Below the pieces are notes generated by a model, which was not told the origin of the DNA, searched no databases, and saw only the letters and a program-made list of their open reading frames with translations. Positions 15,209 through 24,200 of a DNA stretch of 48,611 nt are shown here, piece by piece. Source of the DNA: a virus; the IMG/VR virus record IMGVR_UViG_3300045612_000176, positions 1-48,611 of that record; one strand, 5' to 3'. A program made the translations under genes and the position numbers. The stretch's first letter is position 1. Every line of letters starts with the position of its first letter.

Positions 15209-15815
15209 GATGTCTTTCATTGTAATGTTCAATCAATAATCTTATAACTTCAGAATTAGCTTTTAGGTCGTTCTCATTCATTACTGTCTTGAATTTCTTC
15301 ATCATGTTTGTATAATCTTCTATGTTATATGAGAAGACAATGCTTTTTTTATTTTTAGATGCAGGAGAAGATTCAGATTTATTTGTGGATAAGATGTCAG
15401 TATCATTTTGAAAAGATTCATTAAGCATTTCAAAATCTTCATAATCAAATCCCATGGCCATTGCATCTATGTCAATAGAATTGAGATATTCTAATTCATC
15501 GCTTAGTTTTGTGTAGTCCCATTCCCCTAATTCTGTTAATTTATTATCTGCTATGGAATAAGCTCTTATTTGATCATCTGTTAAATTCTCAATGCGGATA
15601 CATGGGATTGATTCTATATGTAATGCCTTAGCTGCTGTAAATCTAGCATGTCCAGCAATAATCATGTTTTTTTTATCAATGAGAATGGGAATGTTAAACC
15701 CAAACTCTGTAATGCTCTTCATTAATTTACCTATCTGCTCATCCGGATGTATTTTACTATTTCTTGGATTCTCCGATAATCTATTTACATCTATATATTC
15801 AATATTATTCTTCAT
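15201..15815 (-). CDS. ParB-like nuclease-fold protein (first copy)
   Basis: The 204-residue protein has YIDVNRLSENPRNSKIHPDE, SITEFGFNIPILIDKKN, the IIAGHARFTAAKAL motif with GHxR, and IADNKLTELGEWDYT, the same architecture as the next gene. The C-terminal 70 residues are acidic and Ser-rich with a terminal helix. It overlaps both neighbours (11 bp and 8 bp), so the terminase-like gene and two ParB genes form one operon. Similarity to the second copy suggests duplication. Likely DNA binding, perhaps linked to base modification or packaging. Confidence 0.8.
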   Translation of the reverse strand: MKNNIEYIDVNRLSENPRNSKIHPDEQIGKLMKSITEFGFNIPILIDKKNMIIAGHARFTAAKALHIESIPCIRIENLTDDQIRAYSIADNKLTELGEWDYTKLSDELEYLNSIDIDAMAMGFDYEDFEMLNESFQNDTDILSTNKSESSPASKNKKSIVFSYNIEDYTNMMKKFKTVMNENDLKANSEVIRLLIEHYNERHHE

Positions 15816-16122
15816 CTTTTAATGTTTGTGCTCTTCTTTGTCTATATATTTCTTTATCTTTTCTTTCTTCATATTTTTTTAAAGCTCTTATGTTTCCACT
15901 TTTAGCTTCTTCAAATAGTTTCATGTCTATGACGTAGTCTGCTTTATCTATTCCTTTTTTGTATGCTCTATATACTTCACTATTTTTATTATAAAATTCG
16001 TTGCTAAATGTTGTTATTTCAGATGTAGGAATGTCTAATACATTTATTATTTTTTCTAATGAGTATCCTAATGTTCCTACTCCTACTATTCTTCTTAAAA
16101 AATCTTCATCATTATAATTCAT
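15805..16122 (-). CDS. Small terminase subunit-like HTH protein
   Basis: A 105-residue protein. The N-terminal half reads as a helix-turn-helix (VGTLGYSLEKIINVLDIPTS), and the C-terminal half NSEVYRAYKKGIDKADYVID followed by MKLFEEAKSGNIRALKKYEE matches the helical end typical of small terminase and related phage DNA-binding proteins. It could recognise packaging sites. No large terminase is in this window, so a regulator role is equally possible. It overlaps the ParB gene by 11 bp. Confidence 0.55.
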   Translation of the reverse strand: MNYNDEDFLRRIVGVGTLGYSLEKIINVLDIPTSEITTFSNEFYNKNSEVYRAYKKGIDKADYVIDMKLFEEAKSGNIRALKKYEERKDKEIYRQRRAQTLKDEE

Positions 16123-16137
16123 GTTGTTTATTTATTT

Positions 16138-16647
16138 TTAAGATTCATTTCTTAATTCTTTTCTTTTAACTCTTTCTTTATATGCTTTTTTCATTTTCAT
16201 TGATTCTTTTTTGGATTCTTCCCAATCAGCTCCTAATATCTGGTGCATCCATTTCCAATAATCCCCGCCCTTTTTTTTAACTAACCATTTCTCATATTCT
16301 TGTCTTCTTAATACATCTTCTTTTCTACATTCTTTTATAAACACATCATAAATGAATGCTTCATCTTTTCTCATTTTTTCATGTCTTCCGAATGGAAAAT
16401 AATAATACATGGCATCAATTAAAAAATATATTCTATCTGCGGAAGAAATATCATTAAATGTTTTGGAATCTACAACAAATGCAAACAATCCTTTAATTGC
16501 ATCTAAATGTAGTTTATCCCTGCGGCGAATTAATCTATCACTATAATCAGCACCTTCTTCCGCTATAATCTGTAAATACTTATGAAAATTATCTAAATCT
16601 TTTCGTAAATACCTCCTCAAATAATCAGTAATAATAATACCACTCAT
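16138..16647 (-). CDS. Hypothetical basic protein
   Basis: A 169-residue, mostly helical protein with a Trp-rich region (GGDYWKWMHQILGADWEE) and a very basic C-terminal end (KMKKAYKERVKRKELRNES). The N-terminal helices (DYLRRYLRKDLDNFHKYL) are charged. It begins with ATGA, overlapping the stop of the tiny ORF upstream, which implies coupling. Nucleic-acid binding is likely from charge; the function is unknown. Confidence 0.55.
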   Translation of the reverse strand: MSGIIITDYLRRYLRKDLDNFHKYLQIIAEEGADYSDRLIRRRDKLHLDAIKGLFAFVVDSKTFNDISSADRIYFLIDAMYYYFPFGRHEKMRKDEAFIYDVFIKECRKEDVLRRQEYEKWLVKKKGGDYWKWMHQILGADWEESKKESMKMKKAYKERVKRKELRNES

Positions 16648-16736
16648 GTAAAACTATTTTTTAAAACATCTAAAAAATTTAGTGTAGCATCTTTTAATTT
16701 ATATAATATAGATTTACCGAGATTCTCATTAATCAT
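16644..16736 (-). CDS. Tiny ORF (30 residues) or TAG-readthrough end of the upstream gene
   Basis: Starts at ATG 16736, nine bases after and in frame with the TAG of the 16743-17021 gene, and encodes MINENLGKSILYKLKDATLN followed by FLDVLKNSFT. Its TGA overlaps the next gene's ATG (ATGA). It may be a separate micro-gene or the real C-terminus of the upstream protein if TAG is read through, which would give about 123 residues. Amphipathic helical composition favours coding. Confidence 0.4.
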   Translation of the reverse strand: MINENLGKSILYKLKDATLNFLDVLKNSFT

Positions 16737-16742
16737 TCTAGG

Positions 16743-17021
16743 CTAAGTCTTAATAACTTTACTAAAATCTATTTTAACCTTTTTAAAATCTTGTTTTAAT
16801 TTTTTTATCGCATCCACTATCTGTGACAAATTTTCGCTAATAATAATTTTTTCACCTTCTGAAGTAGTCATTTTTAATTTATAAGCATCCCCTGGAGGTA
16901 TTGTAGTTCTAAAACCTGAGGCATCCATAAATTCTTTAGATTTAGTAGATGCTTTTCTCGGTTTTTTTGTTTCCGGATTCTCTATTTTAGAATCTACTTC
17001 TGTTTTTTTAGGTCTTCCCAT
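16743..17021 (-). CDS. Hypothetical basic protein, TAG stop
   Basis: A 92-residue protein with a Lys/Pro-rich, AT-hook-like N-terminus (GRPKKTEVDSKIENPETKKP) and a folded C-terminal half ending in a helix (IVDAIKKLKQDFKKVKIDF). The stop is TAG, and the same frame stays open for 33 more codons up to the next gene's start. It may contact DNA through the GRPKK tip. A late-promoter-like word lies 10 bp upstream at 17032. Confidence 0.55.
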   Translation of the reverse strand: MGRPKKTEVDSKIENPETKKPRKASTKSKEFMDASGFRTTIPPGDAYKLKMTTSEGEKIIISENLSQIVDAIKKLKQDFKKVKIDFSKVIKT

Positions 17022-17031
17022 AATATTTGCT

Positions 17032-17044
17032 TTTATTATAAATA
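17032..17044 (-). promoter_or_regulatory. Putative late-promoter word TATTTATAATAAA
   Basis: On the minus strand the word TATTTATAATAAA ends 10 bp before the ATG of the 16743-17021 gene. The same word, or a one-base variant, precedes genes at 25068, 36815, 38275 and 44337 in the same orientation as the gene. A target for the gp55-like sigma is inferred. Confidence 0.4.
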
Positions 17045-17086
17045 GTGTTATTTTGCTATAAACTTACTCTTTTGTATAATTACACA

Positions 17087-17764
17087 TTAATAACGATTAT
17101 TTGTTAAAGGTTTTAGATTGTAGTATAATTCTAAATCTTTTTCCGCTAAACATTTTATCAGTCTTTTAGATCCTTCACTATGACTTAATTTATGTGAATC
17201 TGATGTATTCAATCTTTTTAATTCTGTAAATGGAATACTTAATTTATTACATATATCCCTAAAATCTTCATCTAAAAATTCTGTTCTTCCAATAAAATTA
17301 ATGGGTTTATCTATCCAAGATACTTGAGTTACATGACTATCCATTATATTTTCATTTATAGTAGGATAAAACCAAAAATCATTGAGTAATTGAATTATAA
17401 TTATGTGCTTTTCATATAATGTGTAATTAACAGGTTCGGGTAAAGTATTATCATCTGTCAATATTAAACCTAAACTTTTTTTTGCTAGTTCACTATCTTT
17501 ATCCCATGAATAATTCAAAAGATCCGAGTAGTAGGATTTGTACCACTGATAAGGCTCTCGAATGAAAGTAAATTTATAATAAGAGTTCCATATTGTATGA
17601 CCATGCTGTTCTAGTAATTGAGAACATGTGTCGTGCCCATACGGAGGTTTATCCCCTGATGAAATACAATCCGGGTCAACTTCTTTTAAATATGTCTCTA
17701 CACTAGTTGAACCGGTCTTTGGAATTCTTATGAAGATACATTTATATTTGTGAGATATAATCAT
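17087..17764 (-). CDS. Sulfotransferase family protein
   Basis: Carries the two PAPS-binding signatures of cytosolic-type sulfotransferases: the 5'-phosphosulfate loop FIRIPKTGSTSVETYL near the N-terminus and the 3'-phosphate motif KFTFIREPYQWYKSYYSD (about residue 75). It would transfer sulfate from PAPS to a sugar, protein or small molecule. I choose ATG 17764, which places the first strand as in the family; ATG 17785 adds seven residues. About 225 residues is typical. Its place between the terminase-like genes and the lysis/fibre block suggests a virion or host-glycan target, which is inference. Confidence 0.75.
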   Translation of the reverse strand: MIISHKYKCIFIRIPKTGSTSVETYLKEVDPDCISSGDKPPYGHDTCSQLLEQHGHTIWNSYYKFTFIREPYQWYKSYYSDLLNYSWDKDSELAKKSLGLILTDDNTLPEPVNYTLYEKHIIIIQLLNDFWFYPTINENIMDSHVTQVSWIDKPINFIGRTEFLDEDFRDICNKLSIPFTELKRLNTSDSHKLSHSEGSKRLIKCLAEKDLELYYNLKPLTNNRY

Positions 17765-17813
17765 GATATACAATGTTATAAACAATTATTTAACGTAAAA
17801 ATTAAAAAAATAG

Positions 17814-17844
17814 TTGCGTAAGTGGATTGTTTTTATTATATTTG
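17814..17844 (+). promoter_or_regulatory. Bacteroidota-type promoter
   Basis: TTG at 17814-17816, 20 bp spacer, TATATTTG at 17837-17844, 34 bp before ATG 17879. It is divergent from the sulfotransferase gene and explains the lone plus-strand gene here. Confidence 0.75.
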
Positions 17845-17878
17845 CGCTTATTATTACTATTTAAAACACGAACACACT

Positions 17879-18457
17879 ATGGAGACTATTTTTAGACTGA
17901 GATTTAGAGCGGAAAAAAGTTTTGCTGAATTAAAAAAAGGAGAAATCATTGAGGTATTTGAGAACATATTTGATAATGACAATAAGGATTTAGGATATGT
18001 TTATACAGGAACACATAGAGGATTTTCTCTCGAATCCTGTGATGCATGGACTGGCTTTAGGGACTCTTTAGGGAATAGAATCTACGAAAATGATAACATA
18101 CTTAGTAGATTTATTGGTGATGATTACAAGCTATATATAAAGCTAGAAAGGGTAAGATGGAATCCAATCACTTTACAATTTTTCTGCGGGGACTATCCAT
18201 TATATAGATACCAAGAACTCAAAAGATTAAATATCATTAGTAACATAACAAAAGATAAACTAAAGGAGATACAAAAAATAATAGGACATAATTTCTCTAA
18301 TGAAGATTTAACTGATTTAATATGCCCTTTTGAAGTCATGGGAAATATTTATGACCTGTCAAAAGATATAGATGGTAAGGAAGACAAATTCTTTATACCT
18401 CTTTCCAAAAAAATAAGAAATCCTAAAGAAACAGAGACTTATGATCCTGTTGTTTAA
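17879..18457 (+). CDS. YopX-like protein
   Basis: The 192-residue protein contains the YopX pattern: FRLRFRAEKS at the start, WTGFRDSLGNRIYENDNILS (about 48-67, equal to the YTGLKDKNGKEIYEGD core), and a following VRWNP strand. YopX proteins are small beta-rich phage proteins of unknown role. The frame extends upstream to 17822, but that part is the promoter, so ATG 17879 is chosen. It is the only plus-strand gene between 13.5 and 38.7 kb and is convergent with the amidase gene, overlapping its end by 4 bp. Confidence 0.75.
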   Translation: METIFRLRFRAEKSFAELKKGEIIEVFENIFDNDNKDLGYVYTGTHRGFSLESCDAWTGFRDSLGNRIYENDNILSRFIGDDYKLYIKLERVRWNPITLQFFCGDYPLYRYQELKRLNIISNITKDKLKEIQKIIGHNFSNEDLTDLICPFEVMGNIYDLSKDIDGKEDKFFIPLSKKIRNPKETETYDPVV

Positions 18458-19338
18458 ATACTTCTCATCATATCTACTATTTCATCCTGCGGGAAAATAT
18501 CCCATTTGCCGGACATGATAACATTAGTATGAGAGAATACACCTTTCACAAGACCTTTCTTTACGTCATCTTTATAATCTAAAGCTATAAATGGATCTTG
18601 TGAATTGAAATATGTGTGTAGCCCGCTTTTTAAATCAATAGAATGATCGTTAGATATTTTTATAAGTAATTTTTTCAATGCAGATATTTGATTGTCAGAA
18701 TATTTATGGAAATATCTAAATCCTCTAAAATCTTTCTTCAATGTTACTACTTGACTTGGGTGCACTTCCCTTCTTGTATAGGTGTAAAATTTAGTACCCT
18801 CTTTTGTTAGGTATCCGAAATTACATAATTCAATCCCTACTGATCTTGAATGCATGTAAGTAGCTCCAATGCCTAAATGATAAGCATAATACTCTTTTGG
18901 AAATGCTTCAACAATAATACCATCGTATTTATGGGAAACATTTGTAATATTTTGTCCACCTATAACATATTGAGTTCCTACTCTACCCCTAGTATCTGTA
19001 GCCCATCCATTTATAACATTATATGGATTATCCCATCCGGCTGTATGATGTAGGAAAATATACTCTTTTTTTGTTTCTGTTTTTATATATTCCTTTTCGG
19101 GCATATGTCTTCTATCAATAACTAAATCGCCGGACACTTCTACTCTACTTAGAAAATCAGTTGTGAGTTCTCCTTCGAAAATAAGGTTAACCGTATAATC
19201 ATCTAATTTTCCGTCGGGATAAACTTCATTACTTCTTTGCACATTCTTTACTGCTGCTTCAGTTAATGAATCATATTCTCCAGTCTTAGTAAATCCAAAA
19301 AACTCTTGAATTTTTTTTATTAATTCCATGTCTTGCAT
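18454..19338 (-). CDS. N-acetylmuramoyl-L-alanine amidase (endolysin)
   Basis: A 294-residue peptidoglycan hydrolase. Residues 1-50 resemble a peptidoglycan-binding domain (IQEFFGFTKTGEYDSLTEAA, then DDYTVNLIF). The Amidase_2 domain follows: YIFLHHTAGWDNP (zinc-binding His pair), GTQYVIGGQ, YAYHLGIGATYMHSRSVGIE and a late SHTNVIMSGKWDIFP that supplies the final His, Lys and Asp of the site. It cuts the amide between muramic acid and the stem peptide at lysis. No signal peptide, so it would need a holin or another export route; no holin is evident beside it. Confidence 0.85.
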   Translation of the reverse strand: MQDMELIKKIQEFFGFTKTGEYDSLTEAAVKNVQRSNEVYPDGKLDDYTVNLIFEGELTTDFLSRVEVSGDLVIDRRHMPEKEYIKTETKKEYIFLHHTAGWDNPYNVINGWATDTRGRVGTQYVIGGQNITNVSHKYDGIIVEAFPKEYYAYHLGIGATYMHSRSVGIELCNFGYLTKEGTKFYTYTRREVHPSQVVTLKKDFRGFRYFHKYSDNQISALKKLLIKISNDHSIDLKSGLHTYFNSQDPFIALDYKDDVKKGLVKGVFSHTNVIMSGKWDIFPQDEIVDMMRSI

Positions 19339-19379
19339 TTTATTACATTATTTTAAAATCGAAAAAATATATAAAACAT

Positions 19380-19913
19380 TTACCTCTTTCCTATTGACAT
19401 TGCAGCACCAACCAATCTTCCAATGCCTCCTACTTTTCCTGACTTAGGTTTTCTACTATAATACCCTTCATCTGTTTTCTTAAATGCATTAGGATCATTC
19501 TCTAATTCATTTGACATATACTGACATAAAGTTGACATGTAATCATGAGCTTTTGTTATTTTAGATTCTACCCATTCTGGTAAATCATCTCTTTCATTTA
19601 TCATCTTATGAATCTCTAAAGCATATTTCATAATGTCTTTAGCTTGATATTTTGCCATCTTACCTTCTTCCGCATTCTCCACATCATTAGGTTTTACATC
19701 CGACATTGCATTTTCTTTTTTTATGTTTAATAATTCTTTTAGTTCTTGGATATCTTCTTTTGTCAATTTCGTAAATTTCTCAATTTCTTTATCTGACATA
19801 TTTTTAGCTACATCTTCTACATTCTTTCCTACATCCGCTGCCGACATTTTTTTATCTTTATATGCTTTTACTAACTGAAAGAATTTTTGTTGTTTTTCTG
19901 ATTTTGCTGGCAT
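19380..19913 (-). CDS. DUF3008-like structural protein
   Basis: The 177-residue protein begins MPAKSEKQQKFFQLVKAYKD, the start of the DUF3008 family (PAKSKxQxxxFxxAxxYKxG). The second half KDIMKYALEIHKMINERDDL, then PEWVESKITKAHDYMSTLCQ, matches a helical motif frequent in T4-like phage and prohead-associated proteins. The end is Gly-rich and basic. Both halves occur in marine T4-like phages, but the function is not established; a virion or scaffold role is likely. Confidence 0.65.
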   Translation of the reverse strand: MPAKSEKQQKFFQLVKAYKDKKMSAADVGKNVEDVAKNMSDKEIEKFTKLTKEDIQELKELLNIKKENAMSDVKPNDVENAEEGKMAKYQAKDIMKYALEIHKMINERDDLPEWVESKITKAHDYMSTLCQYMSNELENDPNAFKKTDEGYYSRKPKSGKVGGIGRLVGAAMSIGKR

Positions 19914-19939
19914 TTTGTTTTTTTATTATGTTATATAAA

Positions 19940-21193
19940 TTATGCTGTAAAGGAACCTGCTCCTGTAAAAGTATGAATAGTAGAACCGGACCATGTTGTA
20001 GCTATGCCTCCTATTCCTTTTGGTCCTCCGTAATACTTTAAGATTACTATACCCGAACCTCCGGCACCCCCTCCAAAGAAAGTAGTGTTGAAAGAACCAC
20101 CACCACCGCCTCCACCTGTATTTACTGTACCAGCGGTTCCATTTGAGTTACTATTCCCTGTACCACCTCCTCCAACACCACCTGCGGCAGCCGTGCCTCC
20201 ATACTCTCCACCTCCACCTCCTCCTGCGTATGAGGTTATAGGTCCTGTGAATCTAGTTGTAGCTCCTGCGCCTCCTGTACCCGCGGTTGGCTGCCCTGCG
20301 CCTCCGTTAACCATAGCGCCACCGCCTCCGCCTGCTCCAAGATTGCTTGAAACAGTGTCTCCACCTCTTTTCCCTTGTGGACTATTACCGGCTCCTCCTG
20401 TGGATCCTACTGTAGCTCCTCCACCGCCACCGGAACCTCCTGAAAGACCTGAGTTATTAGTAACGAAAGCTCCACCTCCTCCACCGCCTATACATACTAT
20501 TATATCTGATATACTAGAGTTATTTCCACTTAAACCATTTACATCACCAGGACCTGCTGAGTTTGGTGTTGCTGCTGCTCCTGCACCTATCGTTATTGGA
20601 TAAGTTCTATTTTTTTGCACAACCAAGGATCCTGAGAGAAATCCGCCGGCACCTCCTCCTCCTCCTCCACCTTGACCACCACTACCTCCCCCGGCAACTA
20701 CTATATATTCTATTGTATAAGACCCCTCCGCAAACGAAACCCAGCTAGTTCCGCTGTATATTTCGGCTACTCCTAATGTTGTATTATATCTTATTGAACC
20801 GGGAGGGGAAAATATTCTTTGTCCAGTTGTTCCTACAGGTATTTGTAAATAACCTGTTGATTGGATTCTAATATTACTTCCTGTCTGAAATAAAGAACTA
20901 GAAGCTATAAAATTCTTACCTTGATATACTGGTATGTATGCATTAACACCACTTCCAGATATAATAGACGGTTTATTTGTTATACCTGCGAAAGATATTT
21001 GAGATGAACCGGAAACTAAAGTAGGTCTATTTCTAAGTCCTGTAAAAGAAACTTGGGTAGATCCGGAAATAACATTTCTAGAATTTATATAATTTAGAGT
21101 ATCTGTATTAGTATAGGATACAACTCCGGACAATTGAGAGCCATCTCCAATAAAAGAACCTGTAAATATCCCAGTTAATTTTTCTACTTTCAT
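19940..21193 (-). CDS. Tail fibre protein with glycine-rich tip
   Basis: The 417-residue protein has the common fibre leader GIFTGSFIGDGSQLSGVVSY (8-27), SGS-rich repeats with ISFAGITNKPS units, then the QRP-like module IPVGTTGQRIFSPPGSIRYN ending in YSGTSWVSF, and finally 230 residues of poly-Gly loops closing with GGSGIVILKYYGGPKG. The last part matches the glycine-rich domain found at phage fibre tips and adhesins, which presents variable loops for receptor contact. The 33252 gene shares the same tip end. It follows the 1150-residue fibre gene by 17 bp and is probably co-transcribed. Confidence 0.8.
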   Translation of the reverse strand: MKVEKLTGIFTGSFIGDGSQLSGVVSYTNTDTLNYINSRNVISGSTQVSFTGLRNRPTLVSGSSQISFAGITNKPSIISGSGVNAYIPVYQGKNFIASSSLFQTGSNIRIQSTGYLQIPVGTTGQRIFSPPGSIRYNTTLGVAEIYSGTSWVSFAEGSYTIEYIVVAGGGSGGQGGGGGGGAGGFLSGSLVVQKNRTYPITIGAGAAATPNSAGPGDVNGLSGNNSSISDIIVCIGGGGGGAFVTNNSGLSGGSGGGGGATVGSTGGAGNSPQGKRGGDTVSSNLGAGGGGGAMVNGGAGQPTAGTGGAGATTRFTGPITSYAGGGGGGEYGGTAAAGGVGGGGTGNSNSNGTAGTVNTGGGGGGGSFNTTFFGGGAGGSGIVILKYYGGPKGIGGIATTWSGSTIHTFTGAGSFTA

Positions 21194-21210
21194 TTTTTAA
21201 TTTTTTATTT

Positions 21211-24200
21211 TTATACAGCACTACCTGAGAAAACTAAAGTATTCCATCCTCTACCATCAAATCCTCCAAATCCTGTAAATACTTCTACTCTTCTAGTTTG
21301 AGTATTAAATCTTATAGATCCTGTTTGTGGTAAAGCAACTCTTTGAGCGGTAGATCCTATTGGGAGGATTCCAGAGTTATTATCGTCAGATAAACCTGTC
21401 CATCTACTACCATAGTACTCCATTCTATCTCTACTCGTATTATATCTAATCATGCCCCTACCTGCAAGCTCCGGTCTTTGTCCTTCCGTACCAGCAGGTA
21501 ATTGTATTGCGTCAGTCGCTGATACAACAAAGCCTGTTGTCGGATTTAATGAATTTAAAGACGTTTTTTGAACAGACTCCATAACTCTTTGAATACCTGT
21601 TCTAGCAACGGCTACAAAAGAACTATTTCTAGGAGACCATACGACGGATGTCCATTCGTTTTGTCTAGGAGTTGCTAAAGATACCCAGGTAATCCCATCT
21701 CGGGAATACATGCTCCTATTAGTCCCACTACTAGCTACAGCCATAAACATTAGTATGTCCGGAGACCATGTAATAGATTTCCAGCTATTTTGCTCTGCTG
21801 CTAATCTAGCAATCCAATTTATACCATTAGTTGAGGTCATAACTCTATTTACACCATCTGTGGAAACCGCTGCAAATAAACCTAATTCAGGAGACCATGC
21901 GATTGAATCCCAACTATTTTGTTGAGCTGCTGATCTAGTAGCCCATGTTATTCCATTAGAAGAAGTCATTACTCTATTTGTACCGTCACTAGACACTGCA
22001 ACAAATAAAGACAAAGAAGGAGACCATGCTACAGAAACCCAGCTGTTTTGCTCGGCGGCGGTTCTAGATGTCCATGTTACTCCATCAGAAGAGGTCATTA
22101 CTCTACTTGTTCCTGTACTCGAAACGGCTACAAACAAAGCTAATTCAGGCGACCATATAACAGATTCCCATGCGTTTGATTCAGGTTCTTGTATTCTATT
22201 CCAATTTATACCGTTTGATGAAGTTCTAATTCTTCTAGTACCTGTTTTTGATACTGCAACAAATAGACCTAGTTGCGGAGACCAAGTAACTGAAGACCAT
22301 TGATGGTTTGGAGTATATCTGAGTCCAAATTCCACATCTCTTATCCCGCCAGTAGGAGTAACGGAATTAAAAGACGTGTCAAATCCTAAAGATCCGGATA
22401 GATTTCTTTGTACTCTTCTTACTGTAACTCCATCTCTTAAATAACTCACGTATGTTCCATCATATTCTATTCTAAGTACTGTAGTTGATGTATAAGTATT
22501 AAATGAAGCAGAAAGATTACTCACCACACTACTCTCATATATTTGGAGTGTCCCATCAATAACATAAAAAGCGTAATCTATAGACTCATAATTTGCAGAT
22601 ACCGCCGGATCAGTATTTAATCCAAACATCAGAGATCCTACGGTTGATTGTGCACTATATCTTGCTTGAGTGTATACCAATCTAGGGTATCTCTCCGAAG
22701 AATAAACAGAGGCATTAAAGGCAGTTGTACCCGAAGTTTTTCTAAAATGATTACTTCCAGACTCAACTACTCCTGTGCCTAAAAAATTTCTAGTCCAAGT
22801 TATAGGCTCGTCTAAACTTGCCGGAATCCAGTTGGTAGCATCTGTAGAATATGCTATAGGGTATAATCCGGACTCTGCTACTGCAACATATCTTTCTAAT
22901 TGTGGAGACCATGTTACAGATGTCCAATTATTATCTTCTATACTACCAGATGCCGAAAATATAAGATTCTTTAATCCTTGTTCATTGTTATTAGTAAAAG
23001 CTGTGTCTAAGGCTAGGGCATGTCTAGTATTTCTAAATACAGATCTTTGAACTACTCCTGCTTTTTTATAAATTACATTAGAGCCCGCAAACTCAATACT
23101 GTGTTCTGTATCTGTTGTGTGAGTTCCAAAGGTACCGACAAAAGTAGTTCCTTCGTAGATTCTAGAAGATCCTGTAGCTAATAACCATGCGTAATCTATA
23201 CTAGTAAAAAGAGTATTAGCTCTTGGGTCATTATTCAATCCAAAAGCAGCTATTGATGATACACTAGTTGCTTTAGCTGAAACATAAGATGATGTACCAT
23301 ACGCTTGTATAGAATGTAATGTGGCATTATAAGATGATGTAGTAGGAGCAATTTTTAAGTATGTAGAAGGTCCTGCCTTTCTAACATTTTCTGATACTAC
23401 AATTCCAAAATCATCTCTCATTTCCCAAGTTATCGGAGCATCGTATAATCTAGCTCTAGTTAATGAGGATGTGGTATTATATATTGCATAACTGTTCAAT
23501 CTTCCAAAGTTAGAACCTATATTTGCATTAGGGACATTTATTAAACCACTACCATCACCTATAAAGGAAGAAGCTCTTAAAGAACCTGTGATACTTACAG
23601 AACCGGTAAACTGGTGCCTATCATCTAAACTGTTTCCAAATTTAGATGACCCCGATTTATAAACTATTGACGCGCTTACAAATTCTGTGTGAAACTCTTC
23701 TGCTGTTATTTTTCCTGAAACTGTCAAATTTCCAGGAATGGTAGCATTTGCTAATTGAGCGGAGCTACTAATAATCCCTGTTGGTTTGTTTATTATTCCG
23801 GAATAAGATACTTGAGAAGATCCTGATATTAAATTTGTAGGTTTATTAGATATGCCGGAATATAGTATTTGAGACGAACCTGATACTATACCTACTGGCT
23901 TATTTAAAATATTATTATACTCAGTTATATTATATGAAGTTCCGGATACAATATGACCTCCGGTATTAACTACTGCAAATCCAGAACGAGGATTAACAAA
24001 TAATACATTAACCGTATTATCGTTTGTTAATATAATCTCATCAGGAATAATTAATTTGTTAGTAGTATCATAAACAGATACTACAACATTTTTAGTATTT
24101 AGGTTATGTACTACTGTTGCGTTAGTAGTATTAGTAAAAGATGCAGTATGTGTAAAATCTCCCTCTAGTAAAACTCCTGTTAATCCGCTTCCGTCACCTA

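Noticed and set aside
20085-20603. Proline-rich 172-residue plus-strand frame
   Set aside because: It is the reverse of the poly-Gly tip of the 19940 fibre gene (Gly codons read as Pro on the other strand).
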